64,000 bases of DNA. Source: Panulirus ornatus. Taxonomy: Eukaryota; Arthropoda; Malacostraca; Decapoda; Palinuridae. The stretch's first letter is position 1; each line of letters opens with the position of its first letter. Of the stretch, positions 11,278 through 23,100 are shown piece after piece. The stretch is from assembly GCF_036320965.1 (NCBI RefSeq), contig NC_092230.1:50579282-50643281 (forward strand). The letters are read 5' to 3'. Made by a program: the position numbers and the translations under genes. Below the pieces are notes generated by a model. The model saw nothing but the letters and a program-made list of their open reading frames with translations, made no database searches and was not told where the DNA came from.

Positions 11278-13372
11278 TATATTCATACATACTATACTTT
11301 GTCGCTGTCTCCCGCGGTAACGAGGTAGCACAAGGAAACAGACAAAAGAATGGCCAAACCCACCCAAATACACATATATATACATACACGTCCACACACA
11401 CACATATACATACCTATACATTTCAACGCATACATATATATACAGACATATACATATATACACATGTACATAATTCATACTTGCTGCCTTCATTCATTCC
11501 CATCGCCATCCTGCCACACATAAAATGACACCCCCCTCCCTCAACACGTGCGCGCGAGGTAGCGCTAGGAAAAGACAACAAAGGCCACATTCATTCACAC
11601 TCAGTCTCTAGCTGTCATGTATAATGCACCAAAACCACAGCTCCCTTTCCACATCCAGGCCCCACAAACCTTTCCATGGTTTACCCCAGACGCTTCACAT
11701 GCCCAGGTTCAACCCACCGACAGCACGTTGACCCCGATATGCCACATCGTTCCAATTCACTCTATTCCTTGCATGCCTTTCACCCTCCTGCATGTTCAGG
11801 CCCGGATCGCTCAAAATCTTTTTTCACTCCATCCTTCCATTTCCAATTTGGTCTCCCACTTCTCTTCCTTCCCTCCACCTCTAACACATGTATCCTCTTT
11901 GTCAATCTTTCCTCACTCATTCTATCCATGTGACCAAACTATTTCAATACACCCTCTTGTGCGCTCTCAACCACACTCTTTTTATTACCACACATCTCTC
12001 TTACCCTTTCATTACTTACTCGATCAAACCACCTCACACCACATATTGTCCTCAAACACCTCATTTCCAGCACATCCACCCTCCTCCGCACAACTCTATC
12101 TATAGCCCATGCCTCGCAACCATATAACATTGTTGGAACCACTATTCCTTCAAACATACATATTTTTGCTCTCCGAGATAATGTTCTCGCCTTCCAAACA
12201 TTCTTCAACACTCCCAGAACCTTCGACCCCTCCCCCACCCTGTGACTCACTTCCACTTCCATGGTTCCATCTGCTGCCAAATCCACTCCCAGATATCTAA
12301 AACACTTCACTTCCTCCAGTTTTTCTCCATTCAAACTTACCTCCCAATTGACTTGTCCATCAACCCTACAGTACCTAATAACCTTGCTCTTATTCACATT
12401 TACTCTTAACTTTCTTCTTTCACACACTTTACCAAAGTCAGTCACCAGCTTCTGCAGTTTCTCACCCAAATCAGCCACCAGCGCTGTATCATCAGCGAAC
12501 AACAACTGACTCACTTCCAAAGCCCTCTCATCCAAAACAGACTGCATACTTGCCCCTCTCTGCAAAACTCTTGCATTCACCTCCCTAACAACCCATCCAT
12601 AAACAGATTAAACAACCGTGGAGACATCACACACCCCTGCTGCAAACCAACATCTACTGAGAGCCACTCACTTTCCTCTCTTCCTACTTGTACACATGCC
12701 TTACATCCTCAATAAAAACTTTTCACTACTTCTAGCAACTTGCCTCCCACACTATATACTCTTAGTACCTTCCACACAGCATCTCTATCAACTTTATCAT
12801 ATGCCTTCTCCAGATCCATAAATACTGCATACAAATCCATCTGTTTTTCTACGTAATTCTCACACACATTCTTCAAAGCAAACACCTGATCCACACATTC
12901 TCTATCATTTCTGAAACCACACTGCTCTTCCCCAACCTGATGCTCTGTACATGCTTTCACCCTCTGAATCCATACCCTCCCATAAAATTTCCCAGGAATA
13001 CTCAACAAACTTATACCTCTGTAATCTGAGCACTCACCTTTATCCTCTTTGCACTTGTACAATGGCACTATGCATGCATTCCGCCAATCCTCAGGCACTT
13101 CACCATGAGCCATACATACAGTGAATATCCTCACCAACCAGCCAACAACACAGTCACCCCCTTTTTAATAAATTCCAGAGCAATACCATCCAAAACCGCC
13201 ACCTTGCCGGCTTTCATCTTCCGCAAAGCTTTCACTACCTCTTCTCTGTTTACCAAAGCATTCTCCCTGACCCTCTCACTTCGCACACCACCTCGATCAA
13301 AACACCCTATATCTACCACTCTATCTAACATATTCACCAAACCTTCAAAATACTCACTCCATCTCCTTCTCA
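11278..13372 (-). mobile_element. RTE-A LINE, 5'-truncated, long 3' UTR, with target-site duplication
   Basis: The minus-strand copy begins inside the RT entry region (13131-13373), passes the [20 protein letters not shown] and FADDTALVAD (within 11939-12580) blocks, and ends with the long-type 3' UTR (about 11290-11700). CTAAACTAT at 11269-11277 is repeated at 13373-13381 immediately outside the truncation point, as expected for a target-site duplication. Frameshifts separate the coding pieces. Confidence 0.88.
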
Positions 13373-13381
13373 CTAAACTAT
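13373..13381. repeat. target-site duplication, right copy
   Basis: CTAAACTAT directly follows the point where similarity to other RTE-A copies stops (their sequence continues CACATCACC). Confidence 0.75.
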
Positions 13382-14179
13382 GACTGTGAACATTCGCAAG
13401 GATGGTTACACAAGTTTAAAGTAAAGACCTGGAATTTTTGCACATAGTGTGTAAGGAGAAAAGCATTTGCTGACATGGAAGCTTGTAGTATAAGGTTGCA
13501 ATAAAAGAATCAATAAAAACTCCAATTCTCTATCAAATAACCAACAGCAATGTGTAGAGAACTAGAGAGAGAGAGAGAGAGAGTGCACAAGCCAGCTGCC
13601 TGGCTGGAACTGACACAGCATGGGCTGGCTGTAACAAGAGTCGACCAAAGCTAACTACCAACCTATGGTCTTTCATTAAATCAATTACTCATCACAAAGC
13701 CATGACAAAGTTTGTGGATGAATTTGCACAGTTAGTGGCAACAGAAAAATGCCCCAGAACAAGTGTATAATGCTAACGAATCTGACCTGTATTGGTGTTG
13801 TATGCCACAAAAAACCTTGCCCAAGATATTGAGGAGTCTCAATTGAGGGATACTTCTGAAGTAAACTGATGTAACAATAAAAACCTTATTTGAAAGATTT
13901 AATGGCTGTATTATTTCCTATTTTAAGCTTTGTTCTACCCTTGATAACACAGCAATATTCAAGTGGAATGAGCTGGCAAGACTAGGGGTTGGGAATATGT
14001 TTATATAGGGGTTCCCTTACAGGCCAATTTCTGTTTTTTGGTTTTTTCTGTGGTTCCAGCAATAGCCAGGTCCTAAGGTTGCTGGATGAAAGAGGTTCAA
14101 CCTGTAGTCTCACACAACTATTTCCTTCATATCCTAATTGTGACTCTTGGATTCTTGTTCTGAAAGTGGCAGTAGTCAG
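13382..14179 (-). other. region downstream of TBCB stop; probable 3' UTR and flank
   Basis: No LINE similarity. It contains a short (GA)n run at about 13564-13585. On the TBCB strand an ATTAAA hexamer (complement near 13898-13903) could serve as a poly(A) signal, but nothing fixes the transcript end. Confidence 0.4.
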
Positions 14180-14560
14180 TGGCATCCAGCAATTGTTCTT
14201 GTGATGATTGTAACAACATGACAGCAGACACCGGCATCCAGTAATTGTTCTTGTGAAGGTAGTAGCTACTGCATTAGCAGCTACTGGTATCCAATACCTG
14301 TTCTCATGCTGGTAGTAGCAACTGGTTCAGCAGCTCCTAGTATCCAGTACCTGTTCTCATACTGGTAGTAGCTACTGGCTTAGCAGTTATTGGTATACAG
14401 TACCTGTTCTCATGCTGGTAGCAGTTCCAGGATCCAGTAACTGTTCTTATGCTGCTGTAGTACTAGAAGTCACTGGTTCCTAGATATTTTTCTTGTGACA
14501 CAGCTGCCCACTAGTGGTATCTAGTAATCATTCCCTTGTAATGGTGACAGACACTGGCAT
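14180..14560. repeat. 53 bp minisatellite in the TBCB 3' region
   Basis: About six or seven imperfect units contain GTATCCAGTACCTGTTCTCA plus a CTGGTAGTAGC.ACTGG.TTAGCAG part. The period is 53 bp between 14288, 14341 and 14394, with shorter, more diverged units on both sides. It begins within 200 bp of the TBCB stop codon, so it may be transcribed in the 3' UTR. Confidence 0.8.
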
Positions 14561-14732
14561 CAAAGAATTATTAATATTTCTCTCTATACATTCATATCCA
14601 ATTTCAGGTCTCACTAGCAATAAAATCAGTGTATACATTTACACAACTATTACAAATAACAGCTAGGACACAAGTATATAAAGTGTGAAAATATAGTGTG
14701 TTTATCAGTTACAAGGAGACAGCACATCTATC

Positions 14733-14847
14733 CTACATTTCATCATCTTCGTAATCCAATTCAGGAAAGTCTCCAACTTCACAAAATGCTGGTCGAGTGA
14801 AACCCCCATATTTCATTGGAGCATCGAAGTAACGTCTGCCACCAATG
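14733..14847 (-). CDS. TBCB: TBCB terminal coding exon (tubulin-folding cofactor B)
   Basis: Tubulin-folding cofactor B is a cytosolic chaperone that handles alpha-tubulin and, with TBCE, helps dissociate tubulin dimers. On the minus strand a TTTTCTAG acceptor at 14848-14849 opens an exon that starts with the last base of a split codon. It then reads 37 codons ([16 protein letters not shown]..., then [14 protein letters not shown]) to a TAG at 14733-14735. This matches the end of the CAP-Gly domain (the GKRYF / KYG.F segment) and the acidic tail of TBCB. The final D-E-M fits the DEI/M motif known to be needed for the TBCB-TBCE interaction. The phase joins exactly to the donor of the exon at 40853-40974, giving G-S-I-G-G across the junction. 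Seen: ORF, splice sites, stop. Known: the family tail. Inferred: that this locus is expressed. Confidence 0.9.
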
Positions 14848-14929
14848 CTAGAAAATAAAGAGATCATTACCATACGGATAGAGTTTCATATCAAATTTAA
14901 CAGCTAATATTTAAATTCTGGTCATAAAA

Positions 14930-17280
14930 TATATTTAGGGAAGCAGTGATGGCTTGTGCAAAAGATGCTCGTGGCATGAGAAGCATTGGAGGTGGGCAGA
15001 TTATAAAGGGTAGGGAGTGGTGGGATGAAGAAGTAAGATTGTTATTGAAAGAAAAGAGAGAGGAATTTGGATGAGTTTTGCAGGGAAATAGTCCAAATGA
15101 CTGGGAGATGTATACAAGAAAGGGGCAGGAGGTCAAGAGAATGGTGCAAGAGGTGAAAAAGAAGGCATATGAGAGTTGGGGTGAGAGAGTATCGTTAAAC
15201 TTTAGGGAGAATAAAAAGATGTTTTGGAAGGAGGAAAAAAAAGTGCATAAAACAAGAGAACAAATGGGAACATCGGTGAAGGGGGCTAATGGGGAGGTAA
15301 TAACAAGTAGTGGTGATGTGAGAGGGAGATTGAGTGAGTATTTTGAAGGTTTGTTAAAAGTATTAGATGATAGAGTGGCAGATATAGGGTGCTTTGGTCG
15401 AGGTAGTGTGCAAAGTGAGAGGGACAGAGAGAATGATTTGGTAAACAGAAAAGAGGTTGTAAAAGCTTTGCGGAAGATGAAAGCTGGCAAGGCAGCGGGT
15501 TTGAATGGCATTGCAGTGGAATTTATTAAAAAAGGGGGTGACTGTATTGTTGACTGGTTGGTGAGGATATTTAATGTATGTATGACTCATGGTGAGGTGC
15601 CTGAGGATTGGTAGAATGCATGCATAGTGCCATTGTACAAAGGCAAAGGGGATAAAGGGTAATGCTCAATTACAGAGGTATAAGTTTGTTGAGATTTCCT
15701 GGGAAATCATATGGGAGGGTATTGACTGAGAGGGCGAAGGCATGTACAGAGCATCACAATGGGGAAGAGTAGTGTGCTTTCAGAAGTGGTAGAGGATGTG
15801 TGGATCAGGAGTTTGCTTTGAAGAATGTATGTGAGAAATACTTAGAAAAGCAAATGGATCTGTATGTAGCATTTATGGTTTTGGAGAAGGCATATGATGG
15901 AGTTGATAGAGATGCTCTGTGGAAGGTATTAAGAATATATGGTGTGGGAGGCAAATTGTTAGAAGTAGTAAAAAGTTTTTATCGAGGATATAAGGCATGT
16001 GTACGTGAAGGAAGAGAGGAAAGTGACTGGATCTCAGTGAATGTCGGTGTGCGGCAGGGGTGTGTGATGTCTCCATGGTTGTTAAATTTGTTTATGGATG
16101 GGGTTGTTAGGGAGGTGAATGCAAGAGTTTTGGAGAGAGGGGCAAGTATGCAATCTGTTTTGGATGAGAGAGCTTGGGAAGTGAGTCAGTTGTTGTTCGC
16201 TGGTGATACAGCACTGGTGGCTGATTCGGGTGAGAAACTGCAGAAGCTGGTGACTGACTTTGGTAAAGTGTATAAAAGAAGAAAGCTGAGAGTAAATGTG
16301 AATAAGACCATGGTTATTAGGTACAGTAGGGTTGAGGGTCAAGTCAATTGGGAGGTAAGTTTGAATGGAGAAAAACTGGAGGAAGTGAAGTGTTTTAGAT
16401 ATCAGGGAGTGGATGTGGCAACGGATGGAACCATGGAAGCGGAAGTGAGTCACAGGGTGGGGGAGGTGGCAGAAGTTCTGGAAGCATTGAAAAATATGTG
16501 GAAGGCAAGAACATTATCTCGGAAAGCAAAAATGGGTATGTTTGAAGGAATATTGGTTCCAAGAATGTTATATGGTCATGAGGTAAGGGCTATAAGTAGA
16601 GTTCTGCGGAGGAGGGAGCATGTGTTGGAAATGAGATGTCTGAGGACAATACGTGGTGTGAGGTGGTTTGATTGAATAAGTAATGAAAGGGTAAGAGAGA
16701 CGTATGGTAATAAAAAGAGTGTGGTTGAGAAAGCAGAAGATGGTGTTTTGAAATGGTTTGGTTACATGGAGAGAATCAGTGAGGAAAGATTGAAAAAGAG
16801 GATATAGGTGTCAGAGGTGGAGGGTACGAGGAGAAGTGGGAGACCAAATCGGAGGTGGAAAGAGGGAGTGAAAAAGATTTTGTGCGATCGGGGCCTGAAC
16901 ATGCAAGAGGGTGAAAGGTGTGCAAGGAGTAGAGTGAATTGGAATGATGTGGTATACTGGGGTCAACGTGCTGTCAATGGATTGAACCAGGGCATGTGAA
17001 GCATCCGGAGTAAACCATGGAAAGTTTTGTCGGGCCTGGATGTGGAAAGGGAGCTGTGGTTTTGGTGCATTATACATGACAGCTAGAGACTGAGTGTGAA
17101 CAAATGTGGCCTTTGTTGTCTTTTCCTAGTGCTACCTCGCGCACGTGCAGAGGGAGGTGGGTATCATTTCAAGTGTGGCGGGGTGGCGACAGGAATGAAT
17201 AAAGGCAGCAAGTATGAATTATGTACATGTGTATATATGTATATGTCTGTGTATGTATATGTTTGTATATGTTGAAATGT
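14930..17280 (+). mobile_element. RTE-A LINE, 5'-truncated, long 3' UTR
   Basis: The copy starts within the linker after the endonuclease (ATTTAGGGAAGCAGTGATGG) and runs through the RT to the C-terminus and the long 3' UTR. Frames 15078-15614 and 15800-16675 carry most of the protein. The catalytic motif reads FAGDTALVAD instead of FADD, a loss of an essential Asp. An in-frame TGA at 15072-15074 matches the position of a stop in other copies. The 3' end is interrupted at 17281 by a short LINE-derived element. Confidence 0.85.
15800..16675 (+). pseudogene. RTE-A reverse transcriptase fragment with mutated catalytic motif
   Basis: A 291-codon frame covers the RT fingers and palm: DQEFALKNVCEKY, FMVLEKAYDGVDR (motif A), GVRQGCVMSPWLLN (motif B), LLFAGDTALVAD (motif C, Asp to Gly) and YQGVDVATDG. 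It ends at a TGA within the VRWFD block. With one of the two metal-binding Asp residues changed it cannot encode an active polymerase. Confidence 0.8.
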
Positions 17281-17355
17281 ATTGATATGTATATGTCGCC
17301 TTCTACGACACGTGAGGAATGCTTGGGAAGTATTCTTTCTCTCCTATCCCTAGGG
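17281..17355 (-). mobile_element. fragment of short LINE-derived element (5' end)
   Basis: TCGCCTTCTACGACACGTGA through TATCCCTAGGG matches, in reverse, the first ~75 bp of the short elements at 29990 and 30957 and the 5' UTR of full-length RTE-A at 4060-4130. Confidence 0.7.
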
Positions 17356-17370
17356 TTATACATATATAAA

Positions 17371-17617
17371 TATTTTCTTTTTATTTCATACTGTTCGCCA
17401 TTTCCCACATTAGAGAGGTAGCGTCAAGAAAAGAGGACTGGGCCTTTGACGAAACATTTTCACCAGCCCCCTTCTCTGTTCCATCTTTTGGAAAATAAAA
17501 AAAAAAAAAAACAAGGGGAGGATTTCCAGCCACCTGTTTCCTCACCATTTAGTCGCCTTCTACGACACGCAGGGAAGACGTGGGAAATATTCTTTCTCGC
17601 CTATCCCTAGGGATAAA
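17371..17617 (-). mobile_element. short non-autonomous element, RTE-A-derived
   Basis: Read on the minus strand: CCCTAGGGATAGG..., the CTTCCCACG / GTGTCGTAGAAGGCGACTAAA block, GGCTGGAAATCCTCCCC, an A-rich segment, GGCCCAGTCCTCTTTTCTTG, and a 3' end like GCTACCTC..TAATGTGGGAAATGGCGAA. About 240 bp in all. Its first half matches the RTE-A 5' UTR and its last ~35 bp match the RTE-A 3' end. It has no coding capacity. Confidence 0.75.
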
Positions 17618-17671
17618 GTATAATAAATAAATGTAAATAAATAAATATATACATATATAAATAATTTTTTT

Positions 17672-18266
17672 TTTTTTTTTGCTGTCTCCCGCGTTTGCGA
17701 GGTAGCGCAAGGAAACAGACGAAAGAAATGGCTCAACCCACCCCCATACACATGTATATACATACGTCCACACACGCAACTATACATACCTACACAGTTT
17801 TCCATGGTTTACCCCAGACGCTTCACATGCCTTGATTCAATCCACTGACAGCACGTCAGCCCCGGTATACCACATCGCTCCAATTCACTCTATTCCTTGC
17901 CCTCCTTTCACCCTCCTGCATGTTTAGGCCCCAATCACACAAAATCTTTTTCACTCCATCTTTCCACCTCCAATTTGGTCTCCCTCTTCTCCTCGTTCCC
18001 TCCACCTCCGACACATATATCCTCTTGGTCAATCTTTCCTCACTCATTCTCTCCATGTGCCCAAACCATTTCAAAACACCCTCTTCTGCTCTCTCAACCA
18101 CGCTCTTTTTATTTCCACACATCTCTCTTACCCTTACGTTACTTACTCGATCAAACCACCTCACACCATACATTGTCCTCAAACATCTCATTTCCAGCAC
18201 ATCCATCCTCCTGCGCACAACTCTATCCATAGCCCACGCCTCGCAACCATACAACATTGTTGGAAC

Positions 18267-18270
<4 letters not shown>
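17672..18270 (-). mobile_element. RTE-A 3' fragment bounded by an AT run
   Basis: The minus-strand 3' UTR (short type) and C-terminal coding part (17856-18270) stop abruptly at GGAACCACT, where an AT run begins. The open frame 17856-18344 reads out of the LINE into the AT run as alternating Ile and Tyr, so the first part of that frame is artefactual. Confidence 0.85.
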
Positions 18271-18355
<85 letters not shown>

Positions 18356-18372
18356 AACCATATATATATATA
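18271..18372. repeat. (AT)n run
   Basis: About 75 bp of AT dinucleotides, then a short interrupted part with TAAACCATATATATA, at an internal breakpoint of the RTE-A copy to its left. Confidence 0.95.
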
Positions 18373-18515
18373 AACCATGGAAAGCTGTGTAGGTATGTAT
18401 ATTTGCGTGTGTGGACGTGTGTATGTACATGTGTATGGGGGGGGGTTGGGCCATTTCTTTCGTCTGTTTCCTTGCACTACCTCGCAAACGCGGGAGACAG
18501 CGACAAAGTATAAAA

Positions 18516-18597
<82 letters not shown>

Positions 18598-18750
18598 TTG
18601 CTTTGTCACTGTCTCCCGCGTTTGCGAGGTAGCGCAAGGAAACAGACGAAAGAAATGGCCCAACCCACCCCCATACACATGTATATACATACGTCCACAC
18701 ACGCAAATATACATACCTACACATCTTTCCATGGTTTACCCCAGACGCTT

Positions 18751-18752
<2 letters not shown>
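18373..18752. repeat. inverted pair of RTE-A 3' tails around an AT core
   Basis: A plus-strand 3' UTR (18373-18510) ends in A(20) and (TA)n (18532-18593). It is mirrored by a minus-strand 3' UTR (18594-18752). The two arms run over the same ~140-150 bp of LINE 3' UTR, so the whole is a palindrome of about 380 bp. Another AT run follows at 18753-18823. Confidence 0.85.

Positions 18753-18823
<71 letters not shown>
18753..18823. repeat. (AT)n run
   Basis: An uninterrupted AT run lies between the minus 3' tail and an RTE-A copy that begins abruptly in the motif A region. Confidence 0.95.
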
Positions 18824-18825
<2 letters not shown>

Positions 18826-20039
18826 ATCTGGAGAAGGCATATGATAGAGTTGATAGAGATGCTCTGTGGAAGGTATTAAGAATATATGGTGTGGGAGGCA
18901 AGTTGTTAGAAGCAGTGAAAAGTTTTTATCGAGGATGTAAGGCATGTGTACGTGTAGGAAGAGAGGAAAGTGATTGGTTCTCAGTGAATGTAGGTTTGCG
19001 GCAGGGGTGTGTGATGTCTCCATGGTTGTTTAATTTGTTTATGGATGGGGTTGTTAGGGAGGTGAATGCAAGAGTTTTGGAAAGAGGGGCAAGTATGAAG
19101 TCTGTTGGGGATGAGAGACCTTGGGAAGTGAGTCAGTTGTTGTTCGCTGATGATACAGCGCTGGTGGCTGATTCATGTGAGAAACTGCAGAAGCTGGTGA
19201 CTGAGTTTGGTAAAGTGTGTGAAAGAAGAAAGTTAAGAGTAAATGTGAATAAGAGCAAGGTTATTAGGTACAGTAGGGTTGAGGGTCAATTCAATTGGGA
19301 GGTGAGTTTGAATGGAGAAAAACTGGAGGAAGTGAAGTGTTTTAGATATCTGGGAGTGGATCTGGCAGCGGATGGAACCATGGAAGCGGAAGTGGATCAT
19401 AGGGTGGGGGAGGGGGCGAAAATTCCGGGAGCCTTGAAGTGTGGAAGTCGAGAACATTACCTCGGAAAGCAAAAATGGGTATGTTTGAAGGAATAGTGGT
19501 TCCAACAATGTTGTATGGTTGCGAGGCGTGGACTATGGATAGAGTTGTGCGCAGGAGGATGGATGTGCTGGAAATGAGATGTTTGAGGACAATGTGTGGT
19601 GTGAGGTGGTTTGATCGACTAAGTAACGTAAGGGTAAGAGAGATGTGTGAAAATAAAAAGAGCGTGGTCGAGAGAGCAGAAGAGGGTGTTTTGAAATGGT
19701 TTGGTCACATGGAGAGAATGAGTGAGGAAAGATTGACCAAGAGGATATATGTGTCGAAGGTGGAGGGAACGAGGAGAAGAGGGAGACCAAAATGGAGGTG
19801 GAAAGATGGAGTGAAAAAGATTTTGAGTGATCGGGGCCTGAACATGCAGGAGGGTGAAAGGAGGGCAAAGAATAGAGTGAATTGGAGCGATGTGGTATAC
19901 CGGGGTTGACGTGCTGTCAGTGGATTGAATCAAGGCATGTGTATGGGGGTGGGTTGGGCCATTTCTTTCGTCTGTTTCCTTGCGCTACCTCGCAAACGCG
20001 GGAGACAGCGACAAAGCAAAAAAAAAAAAAAAAAAACAA

Positions 20040-20042
<3 letters not shown>
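18824..20042 (+). mobile_element. RTE-A LINE fragment, RT palm to 3' tail
   Basis: The copy begins at GATCTGGAGAAGGCATATGA (LEKAYDR) directly after an AT run and runs to an A-tail at 20017-20042. Frames 18822-19496 and 19439-19909 overlap because a 4 bp deletion near 19438 (GCCTTGAAGTGTGG in place of GCCTTGAAGAATGTGTGG) shifts the frame. The FADDTALVAD motif is intact. A deletion in the 3' UTR joins GGCATGTG to TATGGGGGTGG. Confidence 0.88.

Positions 20043-20100
<58 letters not shown>
20043..20100. repeat. (TA)n run between inverted LINE tails
   Basis: The TA run is flanked by the plus-strand tail ending at 20042 and the minus-strand 3' end starting at 20101, a second 3'-tail palindrome. 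Confidence 0.95.
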
Positions 20101-20105
<5 letters not shown>

Positions 20106-23100
20106 TTTGTCGCTGTCTCCTGCGTTAGCGAGGTAGCGCAAGGAAACAGAAGAAAGAGTGGCCCAACCCACCCCCATACACATGTATATACATACACGTC
20201 CACACGCACAAATATACATACCTATACATCTCAATGTACACATATATATATACACAAACAGACATATACATATATACACATGTACATAATTCATACTGTC
20301 TGCCTTTATTTATTTCCATCACCACCTCGCCACACATAGAAGAACAACCACCTCCCCCTCATGTGTGCAAGGTAGTGCTAGGAAAAGACAACAAAGGCCC
20401 CATTCGTTCACACTCAGTCTCTAGCTGTCATGTAATAATGCACCGAAACCACAGCTCCCATTCCACATCCAAGCCCCACAGAACTTTCCATGGTTTACCC
20501 CAGACGCTTCACATGCCTTGATTCACTCCACTGACAGCACGTCGACCACGGTATACCACATCAATCCAATTCACTCTATTCCTTGCCCTCCTTTCACCCT
20601 CCTGCATGTTCAGGCCCCGATCACTCAAAATTTTTTTCACTCCATCTTTCCACCTCCAATTTGGTCTCCCACTTCTCCTCGTTCCCTCCACCTCAGACAC
20701 ATATATCCTCTTGGTCAATCTTTCCTCTCATTCTCTCCATGTGCCCAAACCATTTCAAAACACCCTCTTCTGCTCTCTCAATCACGCTTTTTTATTTCCA
20801 CACATCTCTCTTACCCTTACATTTCTTACTCGATCAAACCACCTCACACTACATATTGTCCTCAAACATCTCATTTCCAGCACATCCACCCTCCTCCGCA
20901 CAACTCTATCCATAGCCCACGCCTTGCAACCATACAACATTGTTGGAACCACTATTCCTTCAAACATACCCATTTTTGCTTTCCGAGATAATGTTCTCGA
21001 CTTCCACATATTCTTCAAGGCTCCCAGGATTTTCGCCCCCTACCCCGCCCAATGATTCACTTCCGCTTCCATGGTTCCATCCACTGCCACCTCCACTCCT
21101 AGATATCTAAAACACTTTACTTCCTCCAGTTTTTCTCCATTCAAACTTACCTCCCAATTGACTTGACCCTCAACCCTACTGTACCTAATAACCTTGCTCT
21201 TATTCACATTTACTCTTAACTTTCTTCTTTCACACACTTTACCGAACTCAGTCACCAGCTTCTGCAGTTTCTCACATGAATCAGCCATCGGCGCTGTATC
21301 ATCAGCGAACAACAACTGACTCACCTCCCAAGCTCTCTCATCCCCAACAGACTTCATACTTGCCCCTCTTTCCAAAACTCTTGCATTCACCTCCCTAACA
21401 ACCCTATCCATAAACAAATTAAACAACCATGGAGACATCACACACCCCTGCCGCAAACCTACATTCACAGAGAACCAATCACTTTCCTCTCTTCCTACAC
21501 CTACACATGCCTTACATCCTCGATAAAAACTTTTCACTGCTTCTAACAACTTGCCTCCCACACCAAATATTCTTAGTACCTTTCACAGAGCATCTCTATC
21601 AACTCTATCATATGCCTTCTCCAGATCCATAAATGCTACATACAAATCCATTTGCTTTTCTAAGTATTTCTCACATACATTCTTCAAAGCAAACACCTGA
21701 TCCACACATCCTGTACCACTTCTGAAACCACACTGCTCTTCCCCAATCTGATGCTCTGTACATGCCTTCACCCTCTCGATCAATACCCTTCCATATAGGT
21801 ATGTATATTTGCGTGTGTGGACGTATGTATATACATGTGTATGGGAGTGGGTTGGGCCATTTCTTTCGCCTGTTTCCTTGCGCTACCTCGCAAACGCGGG
21901 AGACAGCGACAAAAAAAAAAAAAAAAAAGAAAATAATTTACCAGGAATACTCAACAAACTTATACCTCTGTAATTTGAGCACTCACCTTTGTCCCCTTTG
22001 CCTTTGTACAATGGCACTATGCAAGCGTTCTGGCAAATCCTCAGGCACCTCACCATGAGTCATACATACATTAAATAACCTTAGCAACCAGTCAACAATA
22101 CAGTCACCCCTTTTTTTAATAAATTCCACTGCAATGCCATCCAAACCCGCTGCCTTGCCAGCTTTCATTTTCTGCAATGCTTTTACTATCTCTTCTCTGT
22201 TTACCAAATCATTTTCCCTAACCCTCTCACTTTGCACAACACCTCAACCAAAACACCCAATGTCTGCCACTCTATCATCAAACACATTCAACAAACCTTC
22301 AAAATACTCACTCCATCTCCTTCTTACATCACCACTACTTGTTATCACCTCCCCATTAGCCCCTTGCACTAAAGTTCCCATTTGTTCCCTTGTCTTACGC
22401 ACTTTATTTACCTCCTTCCAAAACGTCTTTTTATTCTTCCTACAACTTAATGATACTCTCACCCCAACTCTCATTTGCTCTCTTTTTCACCTCTTGCACC
22501 TTTGTCTTGACCTCCTGCCTCTTTCTTTTATACATCTCCCAATCATTTGCATTATTTCCCAGCAATAATCGTCCAAATGCCTCTCTCTTCTCTTTCACTA
22601 ATAATCTTACTTCTTCATCCCACCACTCACTACCCTTTCTAATCTGCCCATCTCCCATGCTTCTCATGCCACAAGCATCTTTTACGCAAGCCATCACTGC
22701 TTCCCTAAATACATCCCATTCCTCCCCCACTCCCCTTACCTCCTTTGTTCTCACCTCTTTCCATTCTGTACTCGGTCTCTCCTGGTACTTCCTCACACAA
22801 GTCTCCTTCCCAAGCTCACTTACTCTCACCACTCTCTTCACCCCAACATTCTCTCTTCTTTTCTGAAAACCTCTACAAATCTTTACCTTTGCCTCCACAA
22901 CATAATGATCAGACATCCCTCCAGTTGCACCTCTCAGCGCAATAACATCCAAAAGTCTCTCTTTCGTGCAGCTATCAATCAACACATAATCCAATAACGC
23001 TCTCTGGCCATCTCTCTTACTTACATATGTATACTTACATGCCTATATTTATGTATATCTCTTTTTTTAAACCAGGTATTCCCAATCACCAGTCCTTTTT

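Noticed and set aside
18223..18901. Long frames of alternating Ile-Tyr residues
   Set aside because: They are translations of TA dinucleotide runs joined to LINE tails.
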